Notes: generated from the sequence alone by a model not told the origin. A stretch of 64,000 bases of DNA from Pontibacter virosus (GCF_003096355.1 NZ_QEKI01000002.1:310001-374000); one strand, 5' to 3'. Numbered from the stretch's first letter, positions 52,714 through 62,218 are shown. Numbers and translations are program-made.

Positions 52714-55700
52714 ATGACCATCCAGCAATACATTGACATCCTCAACACAAGGTATAAAACAGGCATTTCCAGAGAGCATAGCTATCGCAGTGATTTGCAA
52801 GTACTGATATCAACCTTAGCACTCGATGTATTGGTTACCAATGAGCCTGCTCGGGTAGCATGCGGTGCGCCTGATTACATAATCACCAAGCAGGACATTC
52901 CAGTTGGCTACATCGAGGCGAAGGATATTGGAGTAGCGTTGAGTAGTAAATCATTAAAGGAGCAGTTTGACCGCTACCGTGCTTCACTGGACAACCTTAT
53001 CATCACTGACTACTTGGATTTTCACTTATATATTGATGGTGAGTTTAAAACCTCGGTCAAGATAGCGGAGATACACAATGGTCAGATTCATCCCTTGCCT
53101 GAGAATTTCATGATGTTTGAAAACATGATGAAAGACTTCTGCTCTCACCTCGGTCAAACCATTAAGAGTTCGAAGAAGCTGGCTGAGATGATGGCAGCAA
53201 AAGCAAGAATGCTTGCAGACGTAATTGAGAAGGCTCTTAATAGTGATGAAGAAAATCATGAGAACAGTACCCTGCAAGAGCAGATGAATGCTTTCCAGCA
53301 GATTCTGATTCACGACATTAAGACCAGGGAGTTTGCTGATATCTACGCACAGACTATCGCCTATGGTATGTTCGCTGCTCGTTTGCACGACCCTACGCTT
53401 CCAACATTTTCTCGTCAGGAAGCTGCACAGTTAATACCCAAATCAAATCCATTTTTAAGGACAATGTTCAACTATATCGGCTTTGACTTGGATAGCCGTG
53501 TAGTATGGATAGTAGATGGGCTGGCAGATTTATTCCGTGCTACTGATATCGCTGCGCTGCTCAAGAACTTCGGTAAGGCTACACAGACACACGACCCCAT
53601 CATACACTTTTATGAAACATTTCTTGCTGAGTACGACCCGAAACTGCGTAAGGCACGTGGTGTGTGGTACACGCCAGAGCCAGTCGTAAATTTTATCGTT
53701 CGTGCTGTTGACGATATCCTTAAAGCAGAGTTTAATCTACCACAGGGCTTGGCAGATACCTCTAAAACAAAAGTAAAGCTTAACATACCTACACATGATA
53801 AGCGGTATAAGGCAGGTCAGCGTGAGATTGAGCATGAGGTGCATAAGGTTCAGATTCTTGACCCTGCTACTGGTACAGGTACTTTCCTGGCGGAAGTGGT
53901 GAAGCACATTCACGGCAAGTATAAGAGCATGCAAGGTGTATGGAGCAGTTATGTGGAGAATCACCTGATACCACGCCTGAACGGTTTCGAGTTGCTGATG
54001 GCATCGTATGCTATGGCACATTTGAAGCTTGATTTGCTGCTGACAGAAACAGGATATAAGCCTACCAAAGACCAAAGATTCAGAGTTTATCTTACCAATA
54101 GTTTAGAAGAACATCATCCAGATACAGGTTCATTATTTGCCACTGCTCTGGCGAACGAAGCCAATGAGGCAAATCATATTAAGCGTGATACGCCTGTCAT
54201 GTGTGTGATAGGTAATCCACCATATAGCGGAGAAAGTGCTAATACGGGAGAATGGATTATGAACTTGATGGAGGATTACAAAAAAGAACCAGGTGGTAAG
54301 GTTAAACTTCAGGAAAGAAACTCCAAGTGGATAAACGATGATTACGTAAAATTTATTCGATATGGGCAGCATTTTATAGAGCGTAATGGTGAAGGAATAT
54401 TAGCATTCATCAACCCGCACGGTTTCTTAGAAAATCCAACATTTAGGGGTATGCGTTGGAATCTGCTTAGGACATATGACAAAATTTATACAATTGATTT
54501 ACACGGAAACAGTAAGAAGAAAGAAGTATCTCCTGATGGTTCACCTGACATAAATGTATTTGATATTCAGCAAGGTGTTAGCATTAACCTATTTATTAAA
54601 ACAGGGGAAAAGAATGCAGGTGAACTTGGAAAAGTTTATCACTACGACCTGTTTGGAAAGCGTGAGGTTAAATACGATTTTTTAATTGAAAGTTCATTAA
54701 AAACAATTCCGTTTACTGAACTACAAACCTCGGCACCTAACTACTATTTTTTTCAAAAAGATTTTGGTAATAAACATCTGTATGATGAAGGCTTCATGCT
54801 AACTGACTTATTCACAATTAATGGGGCAGGAGTCACTACAGCACATGACGAATTTGTAGTTGATGAAAATGAAAAGGTATTATTAGAGAGATTCATAGAG
54901 TTTAAAAATTGTCCAAATGATGCTAAGCTTTTACATCGCACTTTTAATGTCAAAGAAAAGAAAGGGTGGGATATCTTAGCTGGTTGGAATAATCTTCAAA
55001 GAGAAAAGGAATTATCAAAATTTGTAGTGCCGTTCTCCTACCGACCTTTTGATACACATTACATCTTTTATGAAAATAAGCTGGTGTGGCGAACTGTCCA
55101 AAAGGTGATGGAGCATTTTATTGTAGGAGAAAATGTAGGATTGTCTTTAGTTAGAAGGTCAAGAAGTAACGAATTTTTAACACCGATAGTAGTTAATGGG
55201 GTTACTGACAAATGCTACTCTTCATCATTAGACAATTCTAATACCTTTCCTCTTTATCTATATCCAGAAAAGACTGCTCAAAAAAGTATAGATAATCAAC
55301 CAACTCGCACACCAAATCTTGACAAGAAGATTTGGCAGCAAATAGCTAATGCAATAGGCTTAAAATTCACAACAGAGAAAGAAAGCACATCAGGCACGTT
55401 TGCTCCTATTGATATCTTAGACTATATCTACGCTGTGCTGCACAGTCCATCCTACCGAGAGAAGTATAAGGAGTTTTTGAAGATAGATTTCCCACGTGTG
55501 CCGTACCCAACTGATGCTGATGAGTTCTGGTCACTGGTAAAGTTAGGTGGTAAACTGCGCCATATACACCTGTTGGAAAGTCCTGCGGTGGAAGACTACA
55601 TCACCAACTATCCAGAAGATGGTAATAACGTGGTTGATAAGCCACGCTATGAGAACGGGAAAGTTTACATCAACGACAACCAGTACTTTGCTGACGTGCC

Positions 55701-55899
55701 ACAGACTGCATGGGAGTTCTACATCGGTGGCTACCAACCTGCTCAAAAGTGGCTTAAAGACAGGAAAGGTCGAGAGTTATCGTTTGAAGATATCCTGCAC
55801 TACCAGAAAATCATTGTTGCCTTGACCGAGACCGATAAGTTGATGAAGGAGATTGATGAAGTGTTGGTTAAAGAGACCTCTGAAGCTACCACCAATTAA
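52714..55899 (+). CDS. Single-chain restriction-methylation enzyme (type IIG/ISP-like)
   Basis: From ATG 52714 (MTIQQYIDILNTRY) the protein has 1061 residues; an upstream TTG adds a hydrophobic stretch and was not used. The N-terminus has a PD-(D/E)XK nuclease (ACGAPDYIITK, then VGYIEAKDIG). An N6-adenine methylase core follows, with AdoMet motif I DPATGTGTFLAEVV and catalytic NPPYSG. The C-terminal third is the likely target-recognition part. It lacks the SF2 helicase of full-length type ISP enzymes. It should cut foreign DNA and protect self DNA. A wHTH/coiled-coil gene follows after 39 nt. Confidence 0.88.
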   Translation: MTIQQYIDILNTRYKTGISREHSYRSDLQVLISTLALDVLVTNEPARVACGAPDYIITKQDIPVGYIEAKDIGVALSSKSLKEQFDRYRASLDNLIITDYLDFHLYIDGEFKTSVKIAEIHNGQIHPLPENFMMFENMMKDFCSHLGQTIKSSKKLAEMMAAKARMLADVIEKALNSDEENHENSTLQEQMNAFQQILIHDIKTREFADIYAQTIAYGMFAARLHDPTLPTFSRQEAAQLIPKSNPFLRTMFNYIGFDLDSRVVWIVDGLADLFRATDIAALLKNFGKATQTHDPIIHFYETFLAEYDPKLRKARGVWYTPEPVVNFIVRAVDDILKAEFNLPQGLADTSKTKVKLNIPTHDKRYKAGQREIEHEVHKVQILDPATGTGTFLAEVVKHIHGKYKSMQGVWSSYVENHLIPRLNGFELLMASYAMAHLKLDLLLTETGYKPTKDQRFRVYLTNSLEEHHPDTGSLFATALANEANEANHIKRDTPVMCVIGNPPYSGESANTGEWIMNLMEDYKKEPGGKVKLQERNSKWINDDYVKFIRYGQHFIERNGEGILAFINPHGFLENPTFRGMRWNLLRTYDKIYTIDLHGNSKKKEVSPDGSPDINVFDIQQGVSINLFIKTGEKNAGELGKVYHYDLFGKREVKYDFLIESSLKTIPFTELQTSAPNYYFFQKDFGNKHLYDEGFMLTDLFTINGAGVTTAHDEFVVDENEKVLLERFIEFKNCPNDAKLLHRTFNVKEKKGWDILAGWNNLQREKELSKFVVPFSYRPFDTHYIFYENKLVWRTVQKVMEHFIVGENVGLSLVRRSRSNEFLTPIVVNGVTDKCYSSSLDNSNTFPLYLYPEKTAQKSIDNQPTRTPNLDKKIWQQIANAIGLKFTTEKESTSGTFAPIDILDYIYAVLHSPSYREKYKEFLKIDFPRVPYPTDADEFWSLVKLGGKLRHIHLLESPAVEDYITNYPEDGNNVVDKPRYENGKVYINDNQYFADVPQTAWEFYIGGYQPAQKWLKDRKGRELSFEDILHYQKIIVALTETDKLMKEIDEVLVKETSEATTN

Positions 55900-55938
55900 A
55901 TACCTATCACTACCTTATCTAAACAAGTATCTACTTCA

Positions 55939-56496
55939 ATGATGAAAACTTCTGAGAAAAAGAACCTGATACTAACCGCTCTTTATGAGCAAGGTTTGAA
56001 TGGTCAATCATATGATGTGAAAGAACTAATGTCTTCTCACAGCATATTCAAGGCTGGTGAACTTCGTGTGCTTACCAAATCATTAGAAGATGCTGGTTTG
56101 ATAAAGATGTCGGCAACACGTGAAGCAATTTATGTGGAGTTAACAGCGGATGGAGCGGAGTACGTTGAGGACTTTCCTGGTAGTTCAACCCAATCAAACA
56201 ATTACGAACCTACTGATACGTTTTCCGCTTCTGAGAAGAAGATTATCATTGAAAAACTAAATGACCTAACTGAGCAACTTAAACAGCTTCAGTTAGGTCA
56301 AGAAATCACCTATGATGATATACGTGCCGAAATGCAGGAGATGAAACAATTGTCAAATGTACTCGGCAAGAAGCACTGGTTTCAGGTATTAAAAGGTAAA
56401 ATGATAGATATTGGTCTTGGCTCTTTATCTGATAAAGCTTTTTCTTTAATGTCAGATGCATTTACTGATGGAACACCATTGCTGAACAACCCATAA
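55939..56496 (+). CDS. wHTH and coiled-coil protein next to the R-M gene
   Basis: In this 185-residue protein, residues 1-75 look like a winged helix (KKNLILTALYEQGLNGQSYD, GELRVLTKSLEDAGLIKM, YVELTADGAEYV). Residues 90-140 form a probable coiled coil (SEKKIIIEKLNDLTEQLKQL), and the C-terminus is helical. It may regulate or assist the restriction enzyme encoded 39 nt upstream. No known controller-protein family was recognised. Confidence 0.65.
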   Translation: MMKTSEKKNLILTALYEQGLNGQSYDVKELMSSHSIFKAGELRVLTKSLEDAGLIKMSATREAIYVELTADGAEYVEDFPGSSTQSNNYEPTDTFSASEKKIIIEKLNDLTEQLKQLQLGQEITYDDIRAEMQEMKQLSNVLGKKHWFQVLKGKMIDIGLGSLSDKAFSLMSDAFTDGTPLLNNP

Positions 56497-56572
56497 AGAA
56501 TGTGAGATAGTATAACAGCACGTTAAACGTAAAACATCATCTTAACAGCATCTAACCACGCTATCGGAATGA

Positions 56573-56809
56573 CTATTCAATGTCTTTGAAGAATTCATCG
56601 AATTCCTTCCACTTATCGTCTCTTTTATAGTTAGATTTTTCTTTTTCGAACATCATCAAGTCATTCTCAAGCCAATCATCCACTTCATCTACATTGTCCA
56701 GAAACAGAGGAAGTAATAATTCATCCATTTCGAAATCTGATATCCTGTAAGGTTGCTTCGGTGCGAATAGTGGGTTCTGGCTATAAACGTATTTATTCTT
56801 GCTGTACAT
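56573..56809 (-). CDS. Small charged hypothetical protein
   Basis: This 78-residue protein (YRISDFEMDELLLPLFLDNV, then DEVDDWLENDLMMFEKEKSN) is rich in Asp, Glu and Lys. It is unrecognised. It converges on the wHTH gene and borders the 800-nt gap that precedes the polymerase-like gene. Confidence 0.5.
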   Translation of the reverse strand: MYSKNKYVYSQNPLFAPKQPYRISDFEMDELLLPLFLDNVDEVDDWLENDLMMFEKEKSNYKRDDKWKEFDEFFKDIE

Positions 56810-56900
56810 CTTATGTAATATTGTTTTAGATTATATATCCAGAACATAACATTACATATTCATGTCACTTCCGACTTCTACAGCACACCCAAAACTTCAG

Positions 56901-56929
56901 TTTTATACAAGTTAATGATATACTATACT
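56901..56929 (+). repeat. 29-nt repeat, copy 1
   Basis: Core ATACAAGTTAATGATATA. It is identical over all 29 nt to the reverse complement of 61921-61949, 5 kb away, and 25 of 29 positions match the direct copy at 57317-57345. Confidence 0.8.
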
Positions 56930-57316
56930 ATCACTAATTATAAGATAGGTTAATGAATTAGTGATTGCTGATACATCAAGAATGTATAGTGAAATCTTTT
57001 TAGGCTCGTGGTCTGAGTTTTCGTGATTATAGAACAACGATTATCTATAATTCCCACTGGTCATAATTATCACACAACAACGGACAGCAACCTATGAACA
57101 CCGTAAGTATATCCGAAAGCTGGTGTTTCGCATCCGCTCACCACCAACTGTTTCACTCCGCTTCGCTACGTTCATGGCTGAACCATTCACTGCAAAGTTT
57201 TTGGTTTATTTAAACTTAAAGAGGTATGCCCAAAAAAATCTACATCATTATTGATAGTATAATGGTTGATATGTGGAGTGGATTGAATGGGAAAAATGGG
57301 AAAAGAAAGAAAATGA

Positions 57317-57345
57317 ATTTATACAAGTTAATGATATAATATATC
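57317..57345 (+). repeat. 29-nt repeat, copy 2 (direct, degenerate)
   Basis: Shares 21 contiguous nt (57318-57338) with copy 1 and differs at four of 29 positions overall. Confidence 0.7.
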
Positions 57346-57395
57346 TTATAGATTTATAACAATCACAGTAAGTAAATTTAAACAACCCACACCAT

Positions 57396-57453
57396 CACCT
57401 GGAACTGTTGTTGTGTCGTCAGACGCAAACAACAACAGTGAGTGAACAAGGTG
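57396..57453. repeat. Nested inverted repeat, large hairpin
   Basis: An inner 11-bp perfect stem (57404-57414 with 57429-57439) with a 14-nt loop, and outer arms CACCT (57396-57400) with AGGTG (57449-57453). There is no T run, so it is not a simple terminator. Possible roles are an origin, a transfer nick site or a protein-binding structure. Confidence 0.55.
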
Positions 57454-57613
57454 AACAGGAATCATAAATCATAGGTTAAAAACTTAAAAGACAGATATAT
57501 GCAACATGTTTGTAATAAATAAAAAATGTTAGAGAAAGACGTGAAATAGTAAGTCCATTCTTAAAACAAAGACCTTTCATTTTTATATATGTATTAAAAT
57601 CCAACATATAGAA

Positions 57614-59317
57614 ATGATTAAAAATGGTCAAAGATGTCCAGTATGCAAATTGTACTGGAATGATAATACAAAGAAGTGGCTGAAGAAACCACCACGTGAA
57701 TCCTCAAAAGGTTCACACAAAGGGAAGTCTTATCTTCATCAACTGAACCAGATTCAGGGTTCAGCATCAAAATGGAAGTCCTATGCATGGCTTCCCATCA
57801 ACCTAACCGTTGAGCAGATTCTGTCCGATGCCGAAAAGCTATGGGATGATAAATCCGACTTCTGCCTGGACAGGGCATTGAGTTTGTCATCGCTGCTCAT
57901 CATATCCCGAACCAAGGACAGCGAAAAACATAAGTTTGGCTACAAGAACGGCTACATCAACGTTTATGCGGATGATATGAGGAAATGGGTGTACAGCCGT
58001 TATGAGGTGTACCTCAGGTTCTTCGAAATGGCTGGCTATATCATGCCTTACATAAAAGGAAGAAAGGGCTATATGGCTTCCAATCAGGTACAGCAAGGGT
58101 ACTCCAAACAGTATAAGTTCAATCCACTGCTGCTGGTAAAGCAAGGCGATAAAAGGAAGTACCACAGAACAGAATATACCACACATCGTCTGCTGGTAAA
58201 GCTTCATCAGCAAAAGGTCTCGAAACAGAACCTGATTAAGAACCTTCAAGTCAGAAGCACCATGGTGGACAACGTTTACAAGATGATTGACGCACTTGAT
58301 TTTGAGGCTTTTGAAAAGTGGTGTCTGGATAACCCATCGGAGTTCAAGTCAGCAGACATCATGAACGATATGATTGTAACGGTGTCGGAGATTAAGAACG
58401 GTAGCGTATACATCAACCCAAAGGATGGTTACGGTTTCCGATTCCACTCTCCTTTCACCAATCTCAAGAAGGTGATTCGAAAGTTCATCATGATTGATGG
58501 CGCACCAGCATCCGAACTTGATATTAAAAACAGCCAGTTCTTCTTTCTGGCTTGTCTTACCCTGTATCCAGAAGCCTGCACGGACATTCTAAAAAGCAGT
58601 GTAAACACAAGGGAGTTGAGGACTATTATCCACACTTTGAGATTCTTCTACTATACGTATCCAGATTTCAAGGACTTCATTGATGCATCCTTAGAAGGAA
58701 CTGTATATGATTCACTGGTAGACAGACTCAACTTAACAGGAAAAAACTATAAGGTAAGAAGAAATAAAGCGAAGGATTTATGTTTCGGTGCCTTGTTTAG
58801 TAAAAAAGAGCAGTGTGAGAACCTGAAGTCTTTACTCGTGTGGGAGTTTCCCAACCTGATTAGGGTATGCGAAATCATTAACGGTGGTAAGTATCCGCTG
58901 CCAAAGCTACTCCAACGAATAGAATCGCATATGATGGTTGATACGGTAGCTGTGACAGCAGCAGACAACGTTGATGGGATTTATACAACCGTGCATGATT
59001 CGGTACTGTGTGGGGCATCTGACCTGCCGATTTTCGAGGCTCTGATTAAAGATGCTTTCGACACCGCTGGATTACCGCAACCCATGGTGTCTATAAAGAA
59101 TAATGGAAGCCAGGTGGAACATGAGATAGTGACTGAGCAGAAGGTTACTGTAACTGCCGAACTACCTGATTTAAAGCCATTAGCTGAACTACAGCAGCGT
59201 TTCGAGGCACAATTCGAATCAGAAGCTTACAGGAAATCAATCGCTCGTAAAGAGCCTGAGGTTAGCTACAATGTAAAAAAGCGGAAGAAGGCAATTACTT
59301 GTGGAATCGAGTGGTAG
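57614..59317 (+). CDS. Divergent family-A DNA polymerase-like protein
   Basis: This 567-residue protein starts with a CPVC zinc-knuckle-like pair (residues 8-11). The second half carries what look like PolA motifs in order: motif A with D303 (SELDIKNSQFFFLACL, compare DYSQIELRILAHL), motif B with R382-R383...K387 and F391-G392 (RRNKAKDLCFGALFS, compare RRAAKAINFGLIYG), and motif C with H461-D462 (TVHDSVLCG, compare VHDELV). Spacings (A to B 84, B to C 75) differ from Pol I (about 53 and 124). No exonuclease domain was seen. It probably replicates or repairs the element's DNA, which remains inference. Confidence 0.6.
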   Translation: MIKNGQRCPVCKLYWNDNTKKWLKKPPRESSKGSHKGKSYLHQLNQIQGSASKWKSYAWLPINLTVEQILSDAEKLWDDKSDFCLDRALSLSSLLIISRTKDSEKHKFGYKNGYINVYADDMRKWVYSRYEVYLRFFEMAGYIMPYIKGRKGYMASNQVQQGYSKQYKFNPLLLVKQGDKRKYHRTEYTTHRLLVKLHQQKVSKQNLIKNLQVRSTMVDNVYKMIDALDFEAFEKWCLDNPSEFKSADIMNDMIVTVSEIKNGSVYINPKDGYGFRFHSPFTNLKKVIRKFIMIDGAPASELDIKNSQFFFLACLTLYPEACTDILKSSVNTRELRTIIHTLRFFYYTYPDFKDFIDASLEGTVYDSLVDRLNLTGKNYKVRRNKAKDLCFGALFSKKEQCENLKSLLVWEFPNLIRVCEIINGGKYPLPKLLQRIESHMMVDTVAVTAADNVDGIYTTVHDSVLCGASDLPIFEALIKDAFDTAGLPQPMVSIKNNGSQVEHEIVTEQKVTVTAELPDLKPLAELQQRFEAQFESEAYRKSIARKEPEVSYNVKKRKKAITCGIEW

Positions 59318-59473
59318 TGTTATAAACCGTTTGATATATCAAAGCCACTTCAATATGCTATGTTGACGAGTTAATGAACTGTTTTCTAAAAGGTCTGAAA
59401 TTAATTTCAAAATATTTTAAACTTCTTCATTTTCTGTTCTATTAAGTGCATTGAATAACTTAAATGAACAGAA

Positions 59474-60322
59474 ATGAATACGATATTAAAGAATATAATT
59501 AACCAACCTGTACAGCAGCAGAAGAAGATTTCAAAATCTAAACTCCGCAAGCTAACCTATAACAGCCCGATTTTGAAGATGCTTGAGCATGGAAGCTTCA
59601 ACAGCTATGATGAGACAGAAGGGATATATCACTTCTACAACTTGGAAGCTGGTTATCAGCGAGGTCTGTTTGATATGGTTAATAAATGCACCCAAAGCAC
59701 AAATTCGGTAGTTCTATACTACATCGACCACTCTGAAACTGCGATATTCAGGATTTACAATGCGGCAGACAATACATCCAGCACCATGCATTTCCATGGG
59801 GAATCGGTGCGTGAGGCGATTGAATACCTCTTTAACATTAGGTTCACCACAGAAATATTGATTCTCAAACCCACGAAGGATAAAGTGTTTGAAGAAAGAA
59901 TGAAGCAGTCGAAAACCGAGTTTGATGGTTTCAAACGCTTCCATGACCATTTGATTTTCTATGATAGTTGTACTGCTTTCGAACTAACTGCTACTACAGA
60001 CAAAGCTTTGAAAGCAGGAATCACCCATATGAAGTACGTTGACCAGATGTTCAGCCACGCAGAATGGGTGGATACTGCACAGCACCCTCAGAAAGATGGA
60101 TTATATAAATGGCTGTGGTATGAAGATGATAACCTCATTATGTACAACTTGTGCCAGATACACAATAACGAGGGTTCGCTATTCCATGACTTTTACTTTT
60201 CATATGATGAAAGTTTGATGAACAGCAGTGCCTATTATGACTTTGACAATGAAATGCTTCTGATGAAGTTAAATGCTTTATGCAGAAAAGATAACATAGG
60301 TAACATCCTTGCTGGATTGTAG
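59474..60322 (+). CDS. Unknown protein, paralogue A
   Basis: This 282-residue protein resembles the 283-residue product of 62219-63070 throughout: GIYHFYNL against GNFHYFNL, YYIDHSETAIFRI against YYLASDNAVCFKI, VREAIEYLFNIRFTTE against VPVLEYVLGIAISPDR, LKAGITHMKYVDQMFSHAEW against FQTGLTHINHLVNSSPEFQW, and similar ends (LNALCRKDNIGNIL against LNVLNRAQRIGDIL). There is no signal or membrane segment. The function is unknown. Confidence 0.7.
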   Translation: MNTILKNIINQPVQQQKKISKSKLRKLTYNSPILKMLEHGSFNSYDETEGIYHFYNLEAGYQRGLFDMVNKCTQSTNSVVLYYIDHSETAIFRIYNAADNTSSTMHFHGESVREAIEYLFNIRFTTEILILKPTKDKVFEERMKQSKTEFDGFKRFHDHLIFYDSCTAFELTATTDKALKAGITHMKYVDQMFSHAEWVDTAQHPQKDGLYKWLWYEDDNLIMYNLCQIHNNEGSLFHDFYFSYDESLMNSSAYYDFDNEMLLMKLNALCRKDNIGNILAGL

Positions 60323-60337
60323 TGCCACATTTAGAAA

Positions 60338-60370
60338 AGGATAGCTGGTTAGTCGGCTATCCTCTTTGCT
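60338..60370 (+). terminator. Hairpin terminator after paralogue A
   Basis: An 8-bp stem (60338-60345 with 60356-60363) then CTTTGCTTTT. Stem and loop are nearly identical to the hairpin at 61681-61708. Confidence 0.6.
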
Positions 60371-60405
60371 TTTATAGATACCGACTTTATAACAAAACTA
60401 TAAAT

Positions 60406-60432
60406 ACCAGCAATATCTACAATATCAACAAT
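60406..60432. repeat. Dispersed island repeat, degenerate copy 3
   Basis: Shares ACCAGCAAT and the spacing of following CAA units with the repeats at 37883 and 39538. It again lies in a gap between genes. Confidence 0.35.
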
Positions 60433-60517
60433 TTCACAGGCTGATAATTGCACTGAAAATCTATCAATCCCTATATTGCGACTCGATTGTTTATTTACGT
60501 TTACGCATACACTTACA

Positions 60518-60733
60518 GTGGAAGAGACATTAACAGAAGAAGTAAAAGAGGTTAAAAGAACCTTTGCCATCGCAGAGGACTTGTTCGTGAAGTTAGAAAA
60601 CCTGGCATATTGGGATAGGACTACACAAAAGGACATACTTAACGAGGCGTTGGAACAGTACTTCGCAGATAAGGAGGTAAAGCCCATACCAGATAAGCAG
60701 CGCAAAGGAAAGCGTGGCAGGAAGCCAGCATGA
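60518..60733 (+). CDS. Small RHH-like protein upstream of methyltransferase
   Basis: From GTG 60518 the product has 71 residues; a TTG 42 nt upstream is also in frame. The central part (KRTFAIAEDLFVKLENLAYW, then TQKDILNEALEQYF) fits a strand followed by two helices of a ribbon-helix-helix domain, with a basic tail (KQRKGKRGRKPA). Its stop is directly followed by the methyltransferase ATG, so it is probably a coupled regulator or DNA-binding helper. Confidence 0.6.
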   Translation: MEETLTEEVKEVKRTFAIAEDLFVKLENLAYWDRTTQKDILNEALEQYFADKEVKPIPDKQRKGKRGRKPA

Positions 60734-61498
60734 ATGCGAGACCTTAACAACGGTGAACTGGAACTTAACAGAATCTATCATGGCGACTGTTTCAACTTTT
60801 TGCCACTAATGAAAGAGAAGTCTGTGGACATGATTTTCACTGACCTGCCTTTTGGTACAACTCAAGCAAAATGGGATAAGCCACTCGACCTGGATAAGCT
60901 GTGGAGCCAGTATGAGCGTGTTATAAAGGATAACGGGGCTATTCTTTTGTTTGCACAGGCACCTTTCGACAAGGTGCTGGCGGCAAGCAACCTTAAAATG
61001 TTCAGATATGAGTGGGTGTGGGAAAAGACCCATGCCACTGGTCATCTGAATTCGAAGAAGATGCCCATGAAGGCGCATGAGCAGGTATTGGTCTTCTACA
61101 AAAACTTACCTACCTACAACCCTCAGAAGACAAGCGGTCACAAGCTGAAGAGCGTTAAGGTCACGAGCAGAAAGTCCATAGAGTCCACTATCTACAACAA
61201 ACATGACAGACATGTGGACTACGCATCGACAGAGCGGTATCCACGGTCTGTTGTGAAATTTGCGTCCGACAGGCAGAAGCTTAGCCTTCATGAGACGCAG
61301 AAGCCCGAGAAGCTGCTGGAATACTTCATAAGGACGTACAGCAACGAGGGGGATGTGGTGCTGGACACATGCGCTGGCAGCGGTAGCCTGGCTGCTGCAT
61401 GCATTAACTCTAACCGCAGGTTCATCTGCATGGAGAAAGACGAGTATCACTACAATGTGTCAGTTGAGCGCATCGCTGGTATACAGGAAAAAGAATAA
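60734..61498 (+). CDS. Site-specific DNA methyltransferase (beta-class)
   Basis: This 254-residue protein begins with the catalytic motif IV (MIFTDLPFGTTQAKWDKPLD) and has AdoMet-binding motif I near the C-terminus (VVLDTCAGSGSLAAACINSN), the order of beta-class N4-cytosine/N6-adenine methylases. The usual DPPY appears as DLPF, a known variant. No cognate nuclease is adjacent, so it is an orphan methylase, as often carried by phages and mobile elements. ATG 60734 directly abuts the RHH-like gene. Confidence 0.88.
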   Translation: MRDLNNGELELNRIYHGDCFNFLPLMKEKSVDMIFTDLPFGTTQAKWDKPLDLDKLWSQYERVIKDNGAILLFAQAPFDKVLAASNLKMFRYEWVWEKTHATGHLNSKKMPMKAHEQVLVFYKNLPTYNPQKTSGHKLKSVKVTSRKSIESTIYNKHDRHVDYASTERYPRSVVKFASDRQKLSLHETQKPEKLLEYFIRTYSNEGDVVLDTCAGSGSLAAACINSNRRFICMEKDEYHYNVSVERIAGIQEKE

Positions 61499-61680
61499 GC
61501 CCAATCACGAAGCCAAATGCCACAGAACCGATAGCAGACAGTTTTTAGCTAATGCGTGGTCAAAAGTGGTGCAGATTATCTTCTATAATTGAATATTTGC
61601 ACCATTTATAACCACTTATTTAAAACAAATTCACTTTCTGGTGTATAATAAGTGTAGTCTTAAACACCATTCCCATGGAG

Positions 61681-61714
61681 AAGGATAGCTGCTTGGTCGG
61701 CTATCCTTTTTTGT
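61681..61714 (+). terminator. Hairpin terminator
   Basis: A 9-bp stem (61681-61689 with 61700-61708) then a T run to about 61712. It is nearly identical to the hairpin at 60338-60363. Confidence 0.7.
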
Positions 61715-61920
61715 TGAGTCAGCTTTTATAAAAAAGGAGGCTACACCTTGAAAATGTATCCAGTATCCTTCGAAGTTACTATACCAAAACTCTGAAAAAT
61801 GACTATAATCTAATCTGCTGTTCATTTTCGTTCATCATGGGTGATTTCAGACAAGATAACGAGTTTAGGTACTCAGTATCCTTGATTTTCTTTGGCTGTA
61901 GGTAAAAGGTAATATTAGTA

Positions 61921-61949
61921 AGTATAGTATATCATTAACTTGTATAAAA
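61921..61949 (-). repeat. 29-nt repeat, copy 3 (inverted)
   Basis: An exact reverse complement of 56901-56929 over 29 nt. The inverted pair encloses the polymerase-like gene, paralogue A and the RHH-methyltransferase pair. Confidence 0.8.
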
Positions 61950-62218
61950 TGACTAATTAGGCACATCCTATGTCCTCTACGGTTGCCTCGCATTAGGTTC
62001 ATTACATTGCCTATAAGAAGAAATCTATTCTATCGCTGGACAATGACCTTCTTGTTTAGCTGGTGCTGCTGTAGTGGCTTATACACCCTAAATAGAGTGG
62101 TTAGATATGCTGATGAAATAGGCAAAAAATTGCTCTTTGAGATACCCGAAATTAATATCTAAGATTTTTAAACTATTCCTTTTTCTGGTGTATAAGATGT
62201 ACAAAGCAATTAAAAATA

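Larger units (their letters stand above)
56810..57613. other. Structured gene-free region, possible origin or transfer site
   Basis: An 800-nt AT-rich stretch with no convincing gene but many repeats: two direct copies of a 29-nt motif (56901-56929 and 57317-57345), a 9-bp inverted repeat (56931-56939 with 56956-56964) and a large hairpin (57396-57453). It directly precedes a gene with DNA-polymerase motifs. Repeats next to a replication gene suggest an origin, but this is inference. Confidence 0.4.
61499..62218. other. Gene-free 720-nt region with repeats
   Basis: It contains TTTCTGGTGTATAA at 61635-61648 and again at 62182-62195 (the latter just before paralogue B), a terminator at 61681, and the inverted 29-nt repeat at 61921-61949. 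No gene is supported; a minus-strand frame around 61631-61825 overlaps the terminator and was rejected. Confidence 0.45.

Noticed and set aside
61631-61825. Minus-strand frame of 64 codons
   Set aside because: Covers a clear terminator hairpin; the product has no recognisable features.
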